The notes below the pieces were generated by a model. That model was given only the letters and a program-made list of their open reading frames with translations. It was not told where the DNA came from and did no database searches. Made by a program: the position numbers and the translations under genes. Source: FEN-1297 sp046704255 (GTDB lineage Bacteria; Bacteroidota; Ignavibacteria; Ignavibacteriales; Ignavibacteriaceae). Taken from it: DNA of 64,000 nucleotides. Every line of letters starts with the position of its first letter. The first letter of the stretch is position 1. Positions 60,094 through 64,000 of the stretch are shown one piece after another. Location: NCBI GenBank assembly GCA_046704255.1, contig JBJKSH010000178.1:33676-97675 (forward strand), given 5' to 3'.

Positions 60094-61785
60094 ATGAAGG
60101 TTATAGTATATATCTTAAAATATAAGCTTCTGATTTTCTTAAAAATAAATACAAGCTTAACCGCAAAAAATTTAATAAAGAATGCCGGATCATTTATTGT
60201 ATATGCCGGATTTGCCTTTGGTGCTTTTGTTTTTACAAAAGGTATTTTAAATTATTTATTAAACACAATTCACATCGGTTCATACCTTCTTCACCGGTTC
60301 ATTTTTATAATTTTATATATTTTTTCCCTCGCAGTAAATGTCGGAAATATTGTTGTATCATACGCAACTTTGTATAAGTCAACGGAAGTAAATTTCCTGT
60401 TTGCAAAACCGGTTTCGTATTCTAAAATATTTATAATAAAATTTCTGGATAATTTTTTTTACAGCTCCGCAACCCTTTTATTAATTGTATGCGCAGTACT
60501 TTCGGGCTATGGAGTATATTTTAATATGGGAGCGGTCTTCTACCCGCTTACATTATTTTTTATTGTACTGCCGTTTATGTTTTCCGCTGCTTCTCTTGGT
60601 GTAATTTTCTTGTTGATTATTATGAAGCTTTCTTCAAGGTTAGGAGCAAGGAATATTCTAATATTGTTTTTTACCGTATATATAGTTTCGCTTATTTTAT
60701 TTTTCAACCTCAGCAGCCCCGTACATATTGTTGCAAAAGTTATGGCTTACTATCCTAATACAGGCGGCAATTTTAGTTTTCTAGATAATCCGGTATTCAA
60801 ATTACTGCCTAACTTTTGGGCTTCGGATGCGTTATACAGGATGTCATCCGGAAGTTATTTAAGCGCTGTGCCCGATATACTTTTGCAATTGTTAACTTCA
60901 ATTTTTCTGTTCGCTGCCTCAATATTATTAGCTTCAAAATGGTATTACCAAACCTGGAAGCATTCCTTAACTTTTTCATTTAAGAAAAATAAATATTCGG
61001 TGAAAAAAAAGAATTCAAATTATTCTTACTTAAAATATTTTTTTAAACCTCAAACAGAATCATTAATAGTAAAGGAATTCAGGCAGTTCTTTAGAGAATC
61101 TAGCCAATTGATTCATGCAAGTGTACTGCTTCTGTTGATAGTTATCTTTTTAATAAGTTTAAATGGAATCAACATACATTCTCTTACTTCGTCAAATGTA
61201 ACTCTGGAAACATCGGCATATTTAGTTGTATTTTTGTTTAATGTGTTTTTAATATCATCGCTGGCGCTGCGTTTTGTTTTTCCCATAATAAGTACGGAAG
61301 GCGAGGCTTTCTGGAAAATAAAAAGTGCTCCGGTTAAATATTCCAAATTAGTAGTATTTAAATTCTTGTTAAGCTTTTTTACAATTTTTATAGTAGGACA
61401 GATAATTAATTTTTTTTCGCAGCTTAAGTTCCCGGATGGATTAGCAAATATGTCAATTATTAATACAGCATTTATAACTCTTGCCTTGGTCTCGTTAAAC
61501 TTCGGAATGGGTAGTTTTTTTTCAAACTTCAAAGAAAAAAACCCTATTAGAATTGCATCATCGCAAGGAGCGGCAATTACCTTTCTACTTACATTTATTT
61601 ACCTGGTATTCTTAATTGTAGTTTTGTTCGTTCCGGTATATAAATTTTTTAACATCCGTAATCAAGGAGGAATATATTTGCAGGGATTATGGTTTGATTC
61701 TAATTTGATTATCGGAGGTGTTTCCATTCTTATCGCAATTATTTCTTTGTTTGTCAGCTTTAGAGCAATTCAGCGTGATTTTTAA
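60094..61785 (+). CDS. ABC transporter permease (ABC-2-like)
   Basis: A 563-residue integral membrane protein with about 12 hydrophobic segments in two groups separated by a basic cytoplasmic loop near residues 295-330 (KKNKYSVKKKNSNYSYLK). It pairs with the ATPase just upstream. The substrate is unknown; the size and double layout resemble a fused ABC-2 half pair. The neighbouring TPR-AAA protein could supply or remodel its cargo, which is conjecture. Confidence 0.82.
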   Translation: MKVIVYILKYKLLIFLKINTSLTAKNLIKNAGSFIVYAGFAFGAFVFTKGILNYLLNTIHIGSYLLHRFIFIILYIFSLAVNVGNIVVSYATLYKSTEVNFLFAKPVSYSKIFIIKFLDNFFYSSATLLLIVCAVLSGYGVYFNMGAVFYPLTLFFIVLPFMFSAASLGVIFLLIIMKLSSRLGARNILILFFTVYIVSLILFFNLSSPVHIVAKVMAYYPNTGGNFSFLDNPVFKLLPNFWASDALYRMSSGSYLSAVPDILLQLLTSIFLFAASILLASKWYYQTWKHSLTFSFKKNKYSVKKKNSNYSYLKYFFKPQTESLIVKEFRQFFRESSQLIHASVLLLLIVIFLISLNGINIHSLTSSNVTLETSAYLVVFLFNVFLISSLALRFVFPIISTEGEAFWKIKSAPVKYSKLVVFKFLLSFFTIFIVGQIINFFSQLKFPDGLANMSIINTAFITLALVSLNFGMGSFFSNFKEKNPIRIASSQGAAITFLLTFIYLVFLIVVLFVPVYKFFNIRNQGGIYLQGLWFDSNLIIGGVSILIAIISLFVSFRAIQRDF

Positions 61786-61858
61786 TTTATAGCTTGAAAA
61801 TTGAAAAAGTGAAATTTATTAATTGCAGTCAGCTTTAACTTTCGGATGCAACGGCAAT

Positions 61859-61885
61859 AAAAAAGGCGGAATGTTACTTCCGCCT
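61859..61885 (-). terminator. Intrinsic terminator of groESL
   Basis: AGGCGGAA and TTCCGCCT form an 8-bp stem with a 6-nt loop. On the minus strand it is followed by a run of T (A at 61859-61864 on plus). It ends the groESL transcript 45 bp after the groEL stop and could also work, less well, for the opposing ABC genes. Confidence 0.8.
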
Positions 61886-61929
61886 AGTGAAAAGTGCGTA
61901 CCGTTCTTGTTCTTAAACTTGAACTTTTT

Positions 61930-63564
61930 TTAATACATGTCGCCCATTCCGCCTCCCGGAGGCATTGCGGGCATAGGCGGCTCTTTTTCTTTCTTCTCAT
62001 AAACAACCGCCTCGGTTGTAATCAACAATGAAGCTACCGAAGCAGCGTTTTCCAGAGCTGTTCTTGTAACTTTAGTAGGATCGATAACGCCGGCTTTAAT
62101 AAGGTTCTCATAGGTTTCTGTTGCCGCATTAAAACCGTAATCATCTTTGCCTTCCTTTACTTTTTGTAAAACAACGGAACCTTCAAGTCCGGCATTATTT
62201 ACTATTTGTCTTAAAGGCTCTTCAAGAGATTTTTCAATAATTCTTATTCCCGTTGTTTCATCTGCATTTTGGCCTTTTAATTTTTCAAGTACGGAAGTTG
62301 CTCTTACTAATGCAACACCGCCTCCGGCAACTATGCCTTCTTCTACTGCTGCACGTGTAGCATGTAATGCATCTTCAACGCGGGCTTTCTTTTCTTTCAT
62401 TTCAACTTCTGTTGATGCGCCTATTTTTAATACTGCAACACCGCCGGATAACTTAGCTAATCTTTCCTGTAATTTTTCTTTGTCGTAATCCGAAGTTGTC
62501 TTATCAATCTGAGCTTTTATTTCGTTAATTCTCTTTTTAATGTCGTCTGTCTTACCGGCGCCTTCAACTATAGTTGTATTATCTTTGTCAATAACAACTT
62601 TCTTTGCAGTACCCAAATAAGAAACAGTAGCATTTTCAAGTTTAAAGCCGCGTTCCTCGGAAATAACCGTACCGCCTGTTAACACAGCAATATCCTCAAG
62701 CATTGCTTTTCTTCTATCGCCAAACCCGGGAGCCTTAACTGCAGCAACCCTTAATGTACCGCGAATTTTATTAACTACCAATGTTGCCAAAGCTTCGCCT
62801 TCAAGGTCTTCCGCTATAATCAACATTGCTTTTCCCTGCTGTGCAACTTTTTCAAGAATTGGAAGCAAATCTTTCATTGCAGAGATTTTTTTATCATGAA
62901 TAAGTATGTAAGGATCCTCAAGGATAGTTTCCATTGTTTCCGTGCTGGTTACAAAGTAAGGGGAAAGATATCCGCGGTCGAACTGCATACCTTCAACAAC
63001 GTCCAATCCGGTTTCCGTACCTTTTGCTTCTTCAACAGTAATTACGCCGTCTTTACCGACTTTTTCCATAGCATCTGCAATTAACTCACCGATTGATTTA
63101 TCGTTGTTAGCGGAAATAGCACCAACCTGAGCAATTTCATTTCTTCCTTCAACATCGCGGCTTACTTTTTTCAGGTTCTCAACAACTTTTTCAACTGCAA
63201 TATCAATTCCTCTTTTCAAGTCCATCGGGTTAGCCCCGGCTGTAACATTTTTCAATCCTTCCCTGTAAATAGCCTGTGCTAAAACGGTAGCTGTAGTTGT
63301 ACCGTCACCGGCAACATCGCTGGTTTTGGATGCAACTTCTCGAACCATTTGAGCACCCATATTTTCTACCGCATCCTCAAGTTCAATTTCTTTTGCAACG
63401 GATACGCCGTCTTTAGTAACTGTAGGCGCACCGAATTTTTTTTCCAAAACTACGTTGCGTCCTTTAGGGCCCAGCGTAACTTTAACAGCATTTGCAAGTT
63501 TATCAACACCTGCCTTTAGTTTTGAACGTGCTTCGCTGTTATATTCAATTAATTTTGAAGCCAT
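61930..63564 (-). CDS. groL: 60 kDa chaperonin GroEL
   Basis: A 544-residue chaperonin subunit. KLANAVKVTLGPKGRNVVLE, the ATP loop GDGTTTATVLAQ, the apical domain, and the Gly/Met-rich tail MPAMPPGGGMGDMY are all standard. Fourteen subunits form the double ring that folds proteins with GroES. AGGAGG precedes the ATG on the minus strand. It is co-transcribed with groES, 40 bp upstream. Confidence 0.98.
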   Translation of the reverse strand: MASKLIEYNSEARSKLKAGVDKLANAVKVTLGPKGRNVVLEKKFGAPTVTKDGVSVAKEIELEDAVENMGAQMVREVASKTSDVAGDGTTTATVLAQAIYREGLKNVTAGANPMDLKRGIDIAVEKVVENLKKVSRDVEGRNEIAQVGAISANNDKSIGELIADAMEKVGKDGVITVEEAKGTETGLDVVEGMQFDRGYLSPYFVTSTETMETILEDPYILIHDKKISAMKDLLPILEKVAQQGKAMLIIAEDLEGEALATLVVNKIRGTLRVAAVKAPGFGDRRKAMLEDIAVLTGGTVISEERGFKLENATVSYLGTAKKVVIDKDNTTIVEGAGKTDDIKKRINEIKAQIDKTTSDYDKEKLQERLAKLSGGVAVLKIGASTEVEMKEKKARVEDALHATRAAVEEGIVAGGGVALVRATSVLEKLKGQNADETTGIRIIEKSLEEPLRQIVNNAGLEGSVVLQKVKEGKDDYGFNAATETYENLIKAGVIDPTKVTRTALENAASVASLLITTEAVVYEKKEKEPPMPAMPPGGGMGDMY

Positions 63565-63604
63565 TTTTATACCTCCTGATTTTTATTAGTTTACAAATTC
63601 TTAA

Positions 63605-63901
63605 TTAAGCAATGATAGCGAATATATCGCTCTCACGCATTATTAAATATTCCACACCTTCAACGGTTACTTCTGTTCCGCTGTATTTTCCGTATAAAAT
63701 TTTATCTCCGACCTTTACTTCCATTTTAACAAGATTACCGTCATCAGATACTTTTCCAGGGCCTACAGCAACTATAGTACCTTCAATCGGTTTTTCTTTT
63801 GCGGTATCCGGCAAAATTATACCGCCTTTTGTTTTTTCTTCAGCTTCACTTGGCTTTACAATAACCCTGTCAGCCAACGGCTTTAAATTTAATTTTGACA
63901 T
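63605..63901 (-). CDS. groS: 10 kDa co-chaperonin GroES
   Basis: A 98-residue GroES. LKPLADRVIVKPSEAEEKTKGGIILPD includes the mobile loop that contacts GroEL; VKVGDKILYGKYSGTEVTVEG follows. AGGTTAAG and GGAGG lie near the start on the minus strand. It is first in the operon, directly below the CIRCE operator. Confidence 0.98.
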   Translation of the reverse strand: MSKLNLKPLADRVIVKPSEAEEKTKGGIILPDTAKEKPIEGTIVAVGPGKVSDDGNLVKMEVKVGDKILYGKYSGTEVTVEGVEYLIMRESDIFAIIA

Positions 63902-63943
63902 ATCTTAACCTCCGAGATTGTTTTTTATAAATAATAAAATTTG

Positions 63944-63970
63944 TTAGCACTCGTTAAAAGCGAGTGCTAA
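63944..63970. promoter_or_regulatory. CIRCE operator (HrcA binding site) of groESL
   Basis: TTAGCACTC and GAGTGCTAA are separated by 9 nt, an exact match to the CIRCE consensus. It overlaps the transcription start region of groESL, predicting repression by HrcA and heat induction. hrcA itself is not in the window. Confidence 0.96.
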
Positions 63971-63997
63971 AATAATATTCTTCAGCTAAATTGTCAA
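63969..63997 (-). promoter_or_regulatory. groESL promoter
   Basis: On the minus strand TTGACA (63997-63992) and TATTTT (63974-63969) are spaced by 17 nt, directly upstream of and overlapping CIRCE. Unlike the rpsL and tRNA-Tyr promoters, its -10 does not continue to TTTG. Confidence 0.75.
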
Positions 63998-64000
63998 GAT

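Overview
The window reads as chromosome of a low-GC, Gram-negative, saccharolytic bacterium of the Bacteroidota/Chlorobi-Ignavibacteria type. The clues are a short RpoD lacking region 1.1, a type IX secretion C-terminal sorting domain on an exported protein, promoter -10 elements of the TAnnTTTG form, a string of Tat-exported sulfatases, and AT-rich palindromic repeats between genes. The lineage is an inference from gene style; I could not search any database.

Region 1 (1-9250) is a polysaccharide-degradation cluster: the end of a GH88/GH105-type unsaturated uronyl hydrolase, two pairs of Tat-exported S1 sulfatases, a YesU-like DUF1961 protein and an anaerobic sulfatase maturase with a SEC-C tail. 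Together they suggest removal of sulfate and unsaturated uronate from a sulfated, rhamnose/uronate-containing glycan. Region 2 (9300-12200) holds a VOC protein, a ComM-like ATPase, a 58-residue Cys-rich protein and a small membrane protein.

Region 3 (12587-13660) is a tRNA cluster (Tyr, Gly, Thr, Trp, with rpmG). Its tRNA-Gly is flanked by two degenerate tRNA-Gly copies whose anticodon arms are replaced by the same palindrome. A broken GIY-YIG nuclease gene runs into one of them. This is the best candidate in the window for an undescribed element.

Region 4 (13687-44690) is a nearly complete run of transcription and translation genes: secE-nusG-rplKAJL-rpoBC, rpsL-rpsG-fusA-tuf, then the S10, spc and alpha operons through rplQ. 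Oddities are an in-frame TAG inside rplV (L22), a tRNA-Gln gene between rplR and rpsE, terminator-like hairpins between rplL/rpoB, rpoB/rpoC and tuf/rpsJ, and many TTG or GTG starts.

Region 5 (44758-64000) is mixed: a T9SS-sorted protein, EngB, a GAF/GAF/degenerate-GGDEF membrane sensor, phosphopentomutase (deoB) next to two bacterial-microcompartment vertex genes, rpoD, an NlpC/P60 lipoprotein, a rhodanese, a UDG-like protein, DUF3892 and LTxxQ proteins, a 1300-residue TPR protein with three CbxX/CfxQ AAA modules, an ABC exporter pair, and groESL under a perfect CIRCE operator on the minus strand.
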